Positions 27,887 through 36,845 of a DNA stretch of 64,000 nt are shown in pieces. The DNA is taken from assembly GCA_017516765.1 (NCBI GenBank), contig JAFXBE010000039.1, positions 1 through 64,000 of the forward strand. Direction: 5' to 3'. A program made the translations under genes and the position numbers. Origin of the DNA: Clostridia bacterium (GTDB lineage Bacteria > Bacillota > Clostridia > Christensenellales > Aristaeellaceae). The notes under the pieces are model-generated. The model saw only the letters and a list, made by a program, of their open reading frames with translations, searched no databases and was not told the DNA's origin. Position 1 is the first letter of the stretch. Every line of letters begins with the position of its first letter.

Positions 27887-27960
27887 GAAACAATACAGGC
27901 ACGGGCACACACCGCTGTGCCCTGCCCTTCCGATTATTTTGTAAAGGAGCGAGAATTCCT

Positions 27961-28902
27961 ATGGCCAACATTACTTCTCAGATGGTTAAGGAACTGCGTG
28001 AAATGACCCAGGCCGGCATGATGGACTGCAAGAAGGCTCTGATGCAAGCCGATGGCGATATGGACAAGGCTGTTGAGTGGCTGCGCGAGAAGGGTCTCGC
28101 CGCTGCCGCCAAGAAGGCCGGTCGTATTGCTGCCGAAGGCGTTGTTGCCAGCTACGTTTCCGATGATGCCAAGGTTGGCGTTGTGGTGGAAGTAAACTGC
28201 GAGACCGACTTCGTTGCCAAGACCGACAACTTCATCAACTTCTCCAAAAACGTTGCCAAGCACGTTGCTATGGCTAACCCCGCCGATGTTGACGAGCTGA
28301 TGAACCAGCCCTTCGTGGACGACCAGAGCAAGACCATCACCGACCTGGTGAGCGATGCCACCGTTTCCATCGGTGAAAAGATCTCCATCCGCCGCTTCGC
28401 CCGCTACGAGGTGCAGGACGGCGCTGTGGAAACCTACATCCACATGGGCGGCAAGATCGGCGTTCTGCTGCAGGTTGCCAACGACAACGCTGCTACCCTG
28501 ACCGCTGACGAGTTCAAGACCTTCTATCACGACGTGGCTCTGCAGATCGCTGCCGCCCGTCCCACCTATGTGCGCCCCGAAGAAGTGCCCGCCGAGACCC
28601 TGGAGAACGAGCGCAAGATCCTGCGCGCCCAGGCTCTGGAAGAGGGCAAGCCCGCCGAGATCGTGGATCGCATGGTCGAAGGCCGCGTAAAGAAGTACTA
28701 CAAGGACGTTTGCCTGCTGGAGCAGCCCTTCGTTAAGGACGGCGACAAGAGCATCAAGCAGGTTATGGCCGAGACCGCCAAGGCTATCGGCGCCAACCTG
28801 GATCTGGTCAAGTTCGAGCGCTTCGAGCGCGGCGAAGGCATCGAGAAGCGCAAGGACAACTTCGCTGAAGAAATCGCTGCCCAGATGGCTGCCATGAAGT
28901 AA
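27961..28902 (+). CDS. tsf: Translation elongation factor Ts
   Basis: 313 aa; ATG 27961 follows AAAGGAGCGAG. The N-terminal UBA-like domain ([19 protein letters not shown]) and the EF-Tu contact region ([15 protein letters not shown]) are intact, and two core subdomains follow. EF-Ts is the nucleotide exchange factor for EF-Tu. It is separated from rpsB by 74 bases without a terminator, so the two are co-transcribed. Confidence 0.99.
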   Translation: MANITSQMVKELREMTQAGMMDCKKALMQADGDMDKAVEWLREKGLAAAAKKAGRIAAEGVVASYVSDDAKVGVVVEVNCETDFVAKTDNFINFSKNVAKHVAMANPADVDELMNQPFVDDQSKTITDLVSDATVSIGEKISIRRFARYEVQDGAVETYIHMGGKIGVLLQVANDNAATLTADEFKTFYHDVALQIAAARPTYVRPEEVPAETLENERKILRAQALEEGKPAEIVDRMVEGRVKKYYKDVCLLEQPFVKDGDKSIKQVMAETAKAIGANLDLVKFERFERGEGIEKRKDNFAEEIAAQMAAMK

Positions 28903-28948
28903 TCGACCCCATAAAGGTTTTTCATCCATGGTCAGGCATTGACCTTGT

Positions 28949-28980
28949 GGCACGCAGGCTTTGCTTGCGTGCCATTTTTC
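28949..28980 (+). terminator. Hairpin between tsf and pyrH
   Basis: An 11-bp stem (GGCACGCAGGC at 28949-28959 with 28963-28973, one G-U) and a 3-nt loop are followed by ATTTTTC. It probably lowers pyrH expression relative to rpsB-tsf rather than ending the operon. Confidence 0.75.
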
Positions 28981-29009
28981 ACACCAACATGACAAAGGAG
29001 GATGTTCCC

Positions 29010-29723
29010 ATGCCGGTACCCTACAAGCGCGTGATCCTCAAGCTCAGCGGCGAGGCGCTGGGCGAAAACGGAAAGGGTTTCTGCCACGAAAAGTTCGAAG
29101 ATGCAGCCAAGATGCTCATCGATATCCGAAATACCGGCGTGGAGCTGGCGGTGGTCATCGGCGGCGGCAATGTATGGCGCGGCCGCCGCGGCGCAGCCAT
29201 GCGCATGGGTACCGTAGCTGCCGACCAGATGGGCATGCTGGGCACCCTGCAGAACTGCCTCTATATGCGCGATACCCTTGCCCACATGGGCGCAAAGGCT
29301 ACCGTGATGACCGCTGTGGATATGCCCCGCTTTGCCGAGCCCTACAACACCGTAAAGGCGCTGGAGCTGCTCGCTCAAGGGCATATCGTGCTGTTTGCCT
29401 GCGGCATCGGCAGCCCCTGCTTCTCCACCGACACCACCGTGGTGCTCCGTGGTATCGAGCTGGAATGCGACGCCCTGCTGATGGCAAAGAACATCGACGG
29501 CGTCTACACCGCCGACCCCAACAAGGATCCCTCCGCGACGCTGATCCCCGACATTTCCTACACCGAAGCCGCTGCCCGCGACCTGAAGGTGATGGACGCA
29601 GCCGCCTTCAGCCTGCTGCGCGAAAACAACGTGCCCCAGCTCCGTGTCTTCGGTCTGGAGCCCGCCGAGAACATTATCAAGGTGCTGAACGGCGACCCCA
29701 TGGGCACCGTGCTGCATCCGTAA
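29010..29723 (+). CDS. pyrH: UMP kinase
   Basis: 237 aa from ATG 29010 (AAAGGAGGA upstream). It is an amino-acid-kinase fold protein with RVILKLSGEALGE at the N-terminus, VVIGGGNVWRGR, and the UMP-binding segment DTTVVLRGIELECDALLMAK followed by DGVYTADPNKDP. It phosphorylates UMP to UDP in pyrimidine synthesis as a hexamer. It follows tsf as in most bacteria. The next usual gene, frr, is absent here, and the downstream gap contains repeats instead. Confidence 0.98.
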   Translation: MPVPYKRVILKLSGEALGENGKGFCHEKFEDAAKMLIDIRNTGVELAVVIGGGNVWRGRRGAAMRMGTVAADQMGMLGTLQNCLYMRDTLAHMGAKATVMTAVDMPRFAEPYNTVKALELLAQGHIVLFACGIGSPCFSTDTTVVLRGIELECDALLMAKNIDGVYTADPNKDPSATLIPDISYTEAAARDLKVMDAAAFSLLRENNVPQLRVFGLEPAENIIKVLNGDPMGTVLHP

Positions 29724-29737
29724 AGATCCGATGGGTG

Positions 29738-29790
29738 TGATGCAGGGGCGCTGCCCCTGCACCCCGCCCAAGGGGCTGAGCCCCTTGGGA
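29738..29790. repeat. Compound palindrome after pyrH
   Basis: Two adjacent palindromes: TGCAGGGG-CGCT-GCCCCTGCA and CCAAGGGG-CTGA-GCCCCTTGG. The same order occurs at 55993-56042 after the oxidoreductase operon. Confidence 0.7.
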
Positions 29791-29845
29791 ATCCCGCTTG
29801 CTGCGCCCATTTCATGGGCGCAGCGGGGATTCGTATTCTGTGTAA
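29789..29845 (+). terminator. Terminator after pyrH
   Basis: A long stem, GAATCCCGCTTGCTGCGCCCAT against ATGGGCGCAGCGGGGATTC (29814-29832), with a 3-nt loop. The T-tract is weak. Confidence 0.6.
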
Positions 29846-30095
29846 GGACTGCTTTCTGACCGCCGGTCGGCATATGGGCCTCCCGGCTCACGGGTGAGGC
29901 GTTTTTGCGGTGACAGCTTATTCTGCTCCGTTTCCACAGCGCCGGCGTTTTTCTACACATCATCCCTTTATCCCCCTCAGCCGCATGCAATGCGGCTGAT
30001 AACAGGATTCTTAAGGAACGAAGTTCCTTAAGCGGTGGGTGTGGGAGGCAGCGCCTCCCACCGTCCCCCCCACCCCAAAAAGGAAAGGAAACACT
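29846..30095. other. Non-coding gap before the MATE gene
   Basis: No supported ORF. It holds three hairpins: GCCGCATGCAATGCGGC (near 29981-29997), CTTAAGGAACGAAGTTCCTTAAG (30010-30032) and GTGGGAGGCAGCGCCTCCCAC (near 30041-30061). The last resembles the second palindrome of the intergenic repeat family. No convincing promoter was found. Confidence 0.5.
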
Positions 30096-31526
30096 ATGCT
30101 CAAGAAGCTTCAAGCCCTGTTTGCCCCCAGGGATCTGACCGTGGGCAACCCCATGACAGGCATTGCCATGTTTGCCGTACCCCTTTTGATCGGCAATCTG
30201 GCGCAGCAGCTGTACAACACCGTGGACGCCATCGTAGTGGGCAACTATGTAGGCGACGCTGCGCTGGGCGCAGTGGGTCTGGGCGGTGCGGTGCTGAACC
30301 TGATCCTGGTGCTGTTCATGGGCATTTCCACCGGTGCGACCATTGTGGTAAGCCAGTATTTCGGTGCAAAAGACCGGGAGCGGCTGAGCCATGCAGTGGG
30401 AACCACCATTACGCTTACGGTTATCAGCGGCATTATCATGTCTGTTGTGGGTATGCTGCTGTCCCGCCCGCTGCTCAAGCTGCTGGGCACCTCCGATGCC
30501 ATGATCGGGCTTGCTACAGATTATCTGGTCATCATCATGCTGGGTCTGGTAGGCAACGGTCTGTACAACATCTTAAGCGGCGTGATGCGCGGTCTGGGCG
30601 ATTCCACCAGCCCACTGATCTATCTGATGGTCGCCTGCTTCCTGAACATTATTCTGGATCTGCTGTTTGTAGCCGTTTTCGGCATGACCACCGACGGTGT
30701 TGCATGGGCTACCATCATTGCCCAGGCGGTATCTGCCGTGCTGTGTGTACGCCGCCTGTGGAAGATGACCGAGGTACTGGATCTGAACCGCAGCACCTTG
30801 CGGATGGATAAAGCCATCGTACAGCGGGTAGTCAAGCTGGGCGTGCCTGCGGGGCTTACCCAGATGATCTTTGCCCTCTCCAACATCCTTGTCCAGTCCC
30901 TGACCACCTCTCTGGGCGACTTTGTGGTTACCGCCACCACTGCCATTATGCGTGTGGACGGCTTTGCCATGATGCCCAACTTTACCTTCGGTATTGCCGC
31001 CACCACCTTTACCGGGCAGAACGTGGGCGCAAAGCGCTGGGATCGGGTAAAGCAGGGTGCAAAGGATACGCTGCTCCTTGCCGTTGGTACCGCCACGGTG
31101 CTGGTTGCCGGCATTCTGTTCTTCGGCAAAAACCTGATGCAGATCTTTACCTCCACCCCCGAGATCGTGGAGCTGGGCGTGGGCATGATGCGCCTTCTGG
31201 CTGTTGGCTACATCGCTTTTGCCGTTACCCAGACCTGGCAGGGCGTAATGCGGGGCGCAGGCGAAACCATGATCCCCATGTGGATCAGTATTGTGACGAC
31301 AGTTATCATCCGTATGCCGCTGGCCTATCTGTGGGCGTACCTGACCAGAAGCCCCCAGTGGCCCAACGGCAACCCGGTTTGCCTCTACGGCTCGCTGCTG
31401 ACGGCGTGGATCGCCGGCTGCCTGCTGAGCACGCTGGTCTATTTCAAAGGCAAATGGCGTAAGCGAACCGAGGATGCTCTCAAAGACGACCCCGAGGAGA
31501 GGGACGAGAGCATCCTGCCTGCCTGA
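30096..31526 (+). CDS. MATE-family multidrug/metabolite exporter
   Basis: 476 aa from ATG 30096 (AGGAAAGGA upstream). There are twelve predicted membrane helices in two homologous MatE halves: MFAVPLLIGNLAQQLYNTVD and the second-half counterpart KLGVPAGLTQMIFALSNILV. GMTTDGVAWATIIAQ and the short basic cytosolic tail (KWRKRTEDALKDD) are typical. MATE proteins export cationic drugs or metabolites in exchange for Na+ or H+; the substrate here cannot be told. The gene lies 33 bases before argS and may share its transcript. Confidence 0.93.
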   Translation: MLKKLQALFAPRDLTVGNPMTGIAMFAVPLLIGNLAQQLYNTVDAIVVGNYVGDAALGAVGLGGAVLNLILVLFMGISTGATIVVSQYFGAKDRERLSHAVGTTITLTVISGIIMSVVGMLLSRPLLKLLGTSDAMIGLATDYLVIIMLGLVGNGLYNILSGVMRGLGDSTSPLIYLMVACFLNIILDLLFVAVFGMTTDGVAWATIIAQAVSAVLCVRRLWKMTEVLDLNRSTLRMDKAIVQRVVKLGVPAGLTQMIFALSNILVQSLTTSLGDFVVTATTAIMRVDGFAMMPNFTFGIAATTFTGQNVGAKRWDRVKQGAKDTLLLAVGTATVLVAGILFFGKNLMQIFTSTPEIVELGVGMMRLLAVGYIAFAVTQTWQGVMRGAGETMIPMWISIVTTVIIRMPLAYLWAYLTRSPQWPNGNPVCLYGSLLTAWIAGCLLSTLVYFKGKWRKRTEDALKDDPEERDESILPA

Positions 31527-31559
31527 GAAAACCACACGACATGAAGGGAGCAACCAACC

Positions 31560-33284
31560 ATGGATACCAAACAGAGCCTTGCTGCATTGATCGCAGAAAC
31601 CATTGAAAACTGCTACATGGGCATCGACGGTCTGCCCACTGCCGAAGAGATCGGCGGTTATCTGGAGATCCCGCCCCAGAAGGAAATGGGCGACTATGCC
31701 TTCCCCTGCTTCAAGCTGAGCCGCGCCCTGCGCATGGGGCCGCCCCAGATCGCTGCCACACTGGCCGGCGCCATCGACGCGGGCGACCTGTGCACCGCCA
31801 AGCAGCTGGGCGGCTATCTGAACTTCTTCCTCAATCGCGACAACTTTGCCCAGAAGACCTTGGACAACGTGCTGGCCGCCGGCGAAAGCTACGGCGCAGA
31901 CACCATGGGCGAGGGCAAGACCGTCTGCATCGACTATTCCTCCATCAACATTGCCAAGCGGTTCCACATCGGTCACCTGTCCACCACCATGCTGGGCCAC
32001 AGCCTTGGGCGCATCTACCGCCATCTGGGCTACAAGACCGTGGGCATCAATCATCTGGGCGACTGGGGCACCCAGTTCGGCAAGCTGATCTATGCTTTCA
32101 AGACCTGGGGCAACGAGGCGGACGTGGAAGAGAAGGGCGTGCCCGAACTGACCCGCCTGTATGTAAAGTTCCACGAGGAAGCCGAGAAGGATCCCACCCT
32201 AGACGACGAAGGCCGCCGCTGGTTCAAGGCCATTGAGGACGGCGATCAGGAGGCGCTCCGGCTGTTCAACTGGTTCAAGGATCTGACCCTGCGGGATGCC
32301 AAACCCGTCTACGACCTGCTGGGCGTGGAGTTTGACAGCTACAACGGCGAATCTTTCTACGTGGACAAGACCGACCGGGTGGTAAATGAGCTGCGGGAAA
32401 AAGAGCTGCTCACCCTTTCCGAGGGCGCATCCGTTGTGGATCTGGACGAGGAAAACAGCGGCATGCCCCCCTGCCTGATCCTGAAGAAGGACGGCACCAC
32501 CATCTATGCCACCCGCGACATCGCCGCCGCCCTGTACCGCAAGGACACCTACGACTTCGACAAGTGCCTCTATGTGGTCGCCTACCAGCAGGATCTGCAC
32601 TTCCGCCAGTTCTTCAAGGTGATCGAGAAAATGGGCTACGAATGGGCCAAAGATCTGGTACACGTTTCCTTCGGCATGATCAGCGTTGCGGGCCAGAGCC
32701 TTTCCACCCGCAAGGGTCACGTGCTGTTCCTGGAGGATGTGCTGAACACCGCCATCCAGAAGGCGCGGGAGATCATCGAAGAGAAGAGCCCCAATCTGGA
32801 GAACAAGGACGAGGTCGCCAAGCAGGTGGGTATCGGCGCAGTGATCTACGCCGACCTGCAGAACGGTCGCATCAAGGATATCGACTTCAACTGGGATCGG
32901 GTACTCAACTTTGACGGCGAGACCGGCCCCTATGTGCAGTACACCCACGCCCGCTGCTGCAGCGCCCTGCGCAAGGCCGAAGGGCTGGAGGAAGCCGCCA
33001 TCGACTACTCCGCCCTCAGCGACGACTACGCCCAGGAGCTGCTGCGCCAGCTGAGCCGCTTCCCCGACACCGTCAAGGAAGCCGCCAACCGCTACGAGCC
33101 CAGCATCATCACCCGCGCGGTGACCGAGCTGTGCAAGGCCTACAACAAGTTCTACTACGAAAACCGCATCATGGTGGACGAGGCCGGTGTACGCGCCGCC
33201 CGCGTTGCCCTGACCCGCGCCGTGAAGAACACCATCAAGACCGGCCTGTACCTGATCGGTATGGAAGCCCCGGAGAGGATGTAA
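31560..33284 (+). CDS. argS: Arginyl-tRNA synthetase
   Basis: 574 aa from ATG 31560 (AAGGGAG upstream). It has an N-terminal Add-1 domain, the class I signature with KRFHIGHLSTTMLGHSLGRI, the KMSKS counterpart in LSTRKGHV, and the C-terminal DALR anticodon domain beginning at YVQYTHARCCSALRKAEG. It charges tRNA-Arg. It is followed after a single base by the SpoU methyltransferase gene, so the two are co-transcribed. No T-box is seen upstream. Confidence 0.98.
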   Translation: MDTKQSLAALIAETIENCYMGIDGLPTAEEIGGYLEIPPQKEMGDYAFPCFKLSRALRMGPPQIAATLAGAIDAGDLCTAKQLGGYLNFFLNRDNFAQKTLDNVLAAGESYGADTMGEGKTVCIDYSSINIAKRFHIGHLSTTMLGHSLGRIYRHLGYKTVGINHLGDWGTQFGKLIYAFKTWGNEADVEEKGVPELTRLYVKFHEEAEKDPTLDDEGRRWFKAIEDGDQEALRLFNWFKDLTLRDAKPVYDLLGVEFDSYNGESFYVDKTDRVVNELREKELLTLSEGASVVDLDEENSGMPPCLILKKDGTTIYATRDIAAALYRKDTYDFDKCLYVVAYQQDLHFRQFFKVIEKMGYEWAKDLVHVSFGMISVAGQSLSTRKGHVLFLEDVLNTAIQKAREIIEEKSPNLENKDEVAKQVGIGAVIYADLQNGRIKDIDFNWDRVLNFDGETGPYVQYTHARCCSALRKAEGLEEAAIDYSALSDDYAQELLRQLSRFPDTVKEAANRYEPSIITRAVTELCKAYNKFYYENRIMVDEAGVRAARVALTRAVKNTIKTGLYLIGMEAPERM

Positions 33285-33285
33285 C

Positions 33286-34062
33286 ATGAAAGAGCTGACC
33301 AGCCTGAAAAACCCTGTGGTACAGGCTGCCCGCGCTCTGGACACCGCAAAGGAGCGCACCCGTCAGGGTGCGTTTCTCTGCGATGGGGAGCATATGGCGG
33401 GCGAAGCCCTGACCGTATGCCCGGAGCGGGTGCGCACCCTGTTTGTGGAGCAGGGCTGTGAGGAACGCTTTGCCGCCCTGCTGGCCAAAGCCCCCGCCGG
33501 GGCAGAAGTCTATGCCGTACCCGGCAACGTGATGGCTGCCATTTCGCAGGTAAAGACCCCGCAGGGTATCGCCGCCGTGGTGGAACTGCCGGGCAGCGTA
33601 CCGCTCAACGAGCAGACCGGTCGGCTGATGCTGCTGGAAAACGTACAGGATCCCGGCAATGTGGGCACCATTCTGCGTACGCTGGATGCCGCAGGCTTTT
33701 CCGGCTGCATCCTCACCCCCGGATGCGCAGACCCCTTTGCGCCCAAGGCGCTCCGTGCCACCATGGGCAGCGCGCTGCGGATCCCCATCACTTTTGCGGA
33801 GGATACGGCAGCGGCGGTTCGTTCTCTGAATGAACGGGGCTATGCCACCATTGCCGCTGCGCTGGACGGGGAGCCTTTCTACGAGCGGGAAGCCCTTGGG
33901 GAAAAGGTGTGCGTGCTCATCGGCAACGAGGGGCAGGGGCTGACCCGGGAAGCGCAGACCGCCTGCACCCACCGTTACAAGCTGCCCATGCGGGGCGGCT
34001 CGGAATCGTTGAACGCAGGCATTGCCGCCGCCGTGATGATGTATGATCTGATGAACCGGTAA
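33286..34062 (+). CDS. SpoU/TrmH-family RNA 2'-O-ribose methyltransferase
   Basis: 258 aa; ATG 33286 is one base after the argS stop. An N-terminal substrate-binding domain (SLKNPVVQAARALDTAKERT...FLCDGEHMAGEAL) precedes the SPOUT knot with motif 1 LENVQDPGNVGTILRTLDAA, motif 2 VLIGNEGQGL and motif 3 LPMRGGSESLNAGIAAAVMM. These are the S-adenosylmethionine-binding knot residues. It probably methylates 23S rRNA or tRNA; the exact site is not predictable. The coupling with argS keeps it in a translation context. Confidence 0.93.
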   Translation: MKELTSLKNPVVQAARALDTAKERTRQGAFLCDGEHMAGEALTVCPERVRTLFVEQGCEERFAALLAKAPAGAEVYAVPGNVMAAISQVKTPQGIAAVVELPGSVPLNEQTGRLMLLENVQDPGNVGTILRTLDAAGFSGCILTPGCADPFAPKALRATMGSALRIPITFAEDTAAAVRSLNERGYATIAAALDGEPFYEREALGEKVCVLIGNEGQGLTREAQTACTHRYKLPMRGGSESLNAGIAAAVMMYDLMNR

Positions 34063-34066
34063 CTGA

Positions 34067-34098
34067 AGACCCGCCGCATAGCCTGCGGCGGGTCTTTG
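34067..34098 (+). terminator. Terminator after argS and the methyltransferase gene
   Basis: The stem AGACCCGCCGCA with TGCGGCGGGTCT is followed by TTGTT. Confidence 0.8.
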
Positions 34099-34106
34099 TT
34101 ACAAAT

Positions 34107-34253
34107 GCGGGGTGCAGGGGGATCATCCCCCTGCCGGGTGTGGGCAGAGCCCACAAACCAACTCGCCGCGTGTTACTTTTGCAAGCACAGCGAGCGCCGA
34201 AGGCGCAAGATGTGCGGCTGGAATCGAAGCCTATGGGTTCATCAGCAGCCTGA
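34107..34253. repeat. Intergenic repeat, copy 2
   Basis: A 147-bp copy of the 21945-22090 element. The first 40-odd bases are identical except for one position (GTGGGC-A-GAGCCCAC), and GCAAGCACAG-C-GAGC, CCGAAGG and ATCAGCAG-C-CTGA are conserved. It again lies between the stops of two convergent genes. Confidence 0.8.
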
Positions 34254-34292
34254 CCCGCCGCAGGAGCGTATCCTGCGGCGGGTGTTTTGTTT
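34251..34292 (+). terminator. Second hairpin flanking repeat copy 2
   Basis: The arms ACCCGCCGCA and TGCGGCGGGT equal those of the hairpin at 34067-34098, but the loop differs. A T-rich tail (GTTTTGTTTCTT) follows on the plus strand. Confidence 0.65.
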
Positions 34293-34294
34293 CT

Positions 34295-35263
34295 TCAGCC
34301 CTCGTCGGCATGGATCCATTTCGCCATGCCGGAGCCGTTCTGTTCGTTGGGGTAGGCTGCAAAGCCCAGCCTTTCGTAAAAGCCCTCCTTGCCCGGTGCG
34401 CTGGACAGCTCCAGATAGCTGTGCCAGCCGGGCTTGAGCTGTTTGCGGATGTAGTCTTCCACATGGGCGAAAAGGGCTTTGCCCACTCCCCTGCCCTGCA
34501 CAGCGGGATGCACCACGAAATCCTTCAGAAAAAAGGACATGGCCCCATCGCCCAAAAGCCGTGCCATGGCTACGGTCTGCCCGTTCAGGCGGGCAGAAAA
34601 GACCGCATAGCTGCCTGCAAGTGCAGTATGGGTCAGATCGGCAGGCGGTTCGCCCCAGCCCGCAGCGGCAAAGAGCCGGATAAAATCATCGGCAGACAGT
34701 TCGTTATCAAGGATCTCCAATCGGCTGTGATCGGTATTCGGCATCAGGCTTCCTCCCTTTTCGGTTCTGCAATGGGTATGGACACCAAGCGGGCAGACCA
34801 TCAGGTATTCCTCGTCGGTTTCCCGGAGTGTTTCAAAGCCCAGCCGCCTGTACAGCGCAGCCGCCCGGTTGGTCTTCTGCACTGCCAGCGAGGCTTTGGC
34901 ATAGCCTTGCTGCCGAAGCTGCATAAGCAGGGTCTGCATCAGCAGCGTGCCCACGCCCCTGCCCCGTTGCCCCGGCAGCACCGATATGGCGAAGGAGGGG
35001 ACACCGTCCTCGATATGCCCGTAATCCGGCATGTCCCGCACCCATGCCGCACCGATGACCTGCCCGTTTTCCACTGCAGCCAGACCGTGGTCGTGGGTTC
35101 GGGTACCGAAGCCATCGATATAGACCTGCAGCTCCGGCTTTTCCAGAATACTGCGGGGTGGGGGTTCCATCCCTTCGGGCACATGGATGGCGTGATAGAG
35201 AAAGGTTTGGAGGATCTCTGTATCTTCGGGGCGTATGGCCCGGAGGGCGATCTGTTTATCCAT
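34295..35263 (-). CDS. Tandem double-GNAT acetyltransferase
   Basis: 322 aa with two GNAT domains. The first (about 1-165) has SVLPGQRGRGVGTLL as its acetyl-CoA loop and AALYRRLGFE. The second (about 180-322) has VHPAVQGRGVGKALF and EGFYERLGF. The second half and its ending GSGMAKW match the free-standing GNAT at 5783-6214. Its ATG overlaps the stop of the upstream ABC-F gene (ATGGATAA), so the two are translationally coupled. Co-expression with a ribosome-protection factor hints at an antibiotic-modifying role, but the substrate is not shown by sequence. Confidence 0.88.
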   Translation of the reverse strand: MDKQIALRAIRPEDTEILQTFLYHAIHVPEGMEPPPRSILEKPELQVYIDGFGTRTHDHGLAAVENGQVIGAAWVRDMPDYGHIEDGVPSFAISVLPGQRGRGVGTLLMQTLLMQLRQQGYAKASLAVQKTNRAAALYRRLGFETLRETDEEYLMVCPLGVHTHCRTEKGGSLMPNTDHSRLEILDNELSADDFIRLFAAAGWGEPPADLTHTALAGSYAVFSARLNGQTVAMARLLGDGAMSFFLKDFVVHPAVQGRGVGKALFAHVEDYIRKQLKPGWHSYLELSSAPGKEGFYERLGFAAYPNEQNGSGMAKWIHADEG

Positions 35264-36761
35264 GGGCTATGTTCTCCTTTCGGTCAAGTTCCACCACTTC
35301 TGCCTGAGTATTTGCCAAAAAGGTACGGTCGTGCTCCACAATCAAAAGTGTTGGTGCGTATTCGAGGATCAATTCCTCCACCTGACGTCTGGAAAGTACA
35401 TCGATATAGTTGAGGGGTTCGTCCCACACATACAGGTGTGCGGGGGTGGACAGGCTGGCCGCCAGCAGCACCTTTTTCTTCTGCCCCTGCGAGAAATGCT
35501 CCAGCGGGCGGTCGAACTGTTCCCGGCTGAGCCCCATATTGCGCAGGATGGCTTTGAACAGGGTCTCATCCAGCGAACGGGCGGCGATATAGTCCCGGAG
35601 GGAGCCGTTCAGCCCGTCGGTGGACTGGGGTACATAGGAGATGATTAACCCCGAAGCGACGGATACATCGCCCCGCAGAGAACCGCCCACGCCGCACAGC
35701 GCCTTGAGCACGCTGCTCTTGCCGCAGCCGTTGGCGCCCCCAAGGGCGATGCGCTGCCCCTGCACCACCTGAAAGCGGATGTTTTCGCATACGGTGCGCC
35801 CATCGTAGACCACTGCGCCGTTTTCCACCGAGATGAGCCGCTGCTTGGGGTGGCGCAGCGGCATCAGCTTCAATTCCCCCACCTGCTCCATATTTTTGAG
35901 CAGCTTGCTCTTTTCCTCCAGTTCTTTCTCCCGGCGGCGTTGGATGCCCTTGGCACGCTTCATCAAAGCCTCACTGCGGGCACCCACATAGCCCCGGTCA
36001 AGCGCCGCCACTTCACTTTCCGCCACATGGAACTTTCCCTTTTCCGCACTGCGGCTGAAATCGGCTGCGCGGCGTGCGCTCTGCCCCAGACGGGCGATCT
36101 CCCGGCGCAGGGTCTCATTCCGGGCGGCTTCGCTTTCGTTCTGCAGATCGAAGGCGGTCTCCCAGCTGTCGTAATTGCCCTGCATCACGGTGATCTTTGA
36201 TCTCTCCATCGCCATCACATGGTCGATGCAGCGGTTGAGGAACGCACGGTCGTGGCTCACCAGCAGAAAGCCGTCCTTGCGGCTCAGATAATCGGCGACC
36301 AGACCGCGCCCGTGCAGATCCAGATGGTTGGTGGGTTCGTCGATCAGAGGATACACATCGTCACGGGCGAAAAGGGCGCAGAGCATGGCCTTGGTCTGCT
36401 CGCCGTTGCTCAGGGTACGGAAGGGGCGTTCCAACGCCTCCTCGCTGCCGAAAAGCTGGTTCCATTCGCACAGGAAGCGCCAGTCCTCCGTATCGGGGGC
36501 GGCGGCGCGGAGCACATCCATGGTGGTGCGGGAGGGATCCGGCACAGAATAGGGAAAATAAACTGCTTTCAGCGGCATATGGATGCAGCCGCCGCTGTCC
36601 AGCTCGCCGCAGAGCAGGCGCAGCAAAGTGGTCTTGCCCCGCCCGTTGCGCCCGGTAAGCCCCAGCCGCCAGGAGGAATCCAGCCGGGCGGTAAGGTCGG
36701 TAAAGACAGGATCGGCGCTGCCATCGTAGGTGTAGGTGAGATGTTGAATGGTGATGTTCAT
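35256..36761 (-). CDS. Lsa-like ABC-F ribosomal protection ATPase
   Basis: 501 aa. The start is ATG 36761, 7 bases after AAGGAGG; the ATG two codons earlier is too close to that site. It has two nucleotide-binding domains without membrane helices. The first has GLTGRNGRGKTTLLR, the signature LSNGEQTKAML and IDEPTNHLDLHGR. The second has GGANGCGKSSVLK, HFSQGQKKKVLL and WDEPLNYIDVLSRRQVEEL. The interdomain linker is basic (KRAKGIQRRREKELEEKSKL). The WDEPLN(Y/F)ID wording and the layout are typical of Lsa proteins, which eject lincosamides, streptogramins A and pleuromutilins from the ribosome. A structured leader with an apparent attenuator precedes it, as in known resistance members. Confidence 0.88.
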   Translation of the reverse strand: MNITIQHLTYTYDGSADPVFTDLTARLDSSWRLGLTGRNGRGKTTLLRLLCGELDSGGCIHMPLKAVYFPYSVPDPSRTTMDVLRAAAPDTEDWRFLCEWNQLFGSEEALERPFRTLSNGEQTKAMLCALFARDDVYPLIDEPTNHLDLHGRGLVADYLSRKDGFLLVSHDRAFLNRCIDHVMAMERSKITVMQGNYDSWETAFDLQNESEAARNETLRREIARLGQSARRAADFSRSAEKGKFHVAESEVAALDRGYVGARSEALMKRAKGIQRRREKELEEKSKLLKNMEQVGELKLMPLRHPKQRLISVENGAVVYDGRTVCENIRFQVVQGQRIALGGANGCGKSSVLKALCGVGGSLRGDVSVASGLIISYVPQSTDGLNGSLRDYIAARSLDETLFKAILRNMGLSREQFDRPLEHFSQGQKKKVLLAASLSTPAHLYVWDEPLNYIDVLSRRQVEELILEYAPTLLIVEHDRTFLANTQAEVVELDRKENIAHG

Positions 36762-36813
36762 AGGCATACCTCCTTGGGAAAAAGCCAAGGGAGCGGCAGA
36801 ATTTTTCGCAACG

Positions 36814-36845
36814 AAAAAAACGAAGCCCGCAGACGCGCTTCTTCG
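36814..36845 (-). terminator. Attenuator-like terminator in the ABC-F leader
   Basis: On the minus strand CGAAGAAGCGC and GCGGGCTTCG form a stem with a small internal loop, followed by seven T. It lies about 55 bases before the ABC-F start and downstream of the promoter, so full-length transcription needs readthrough. Confidence 0.75.
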
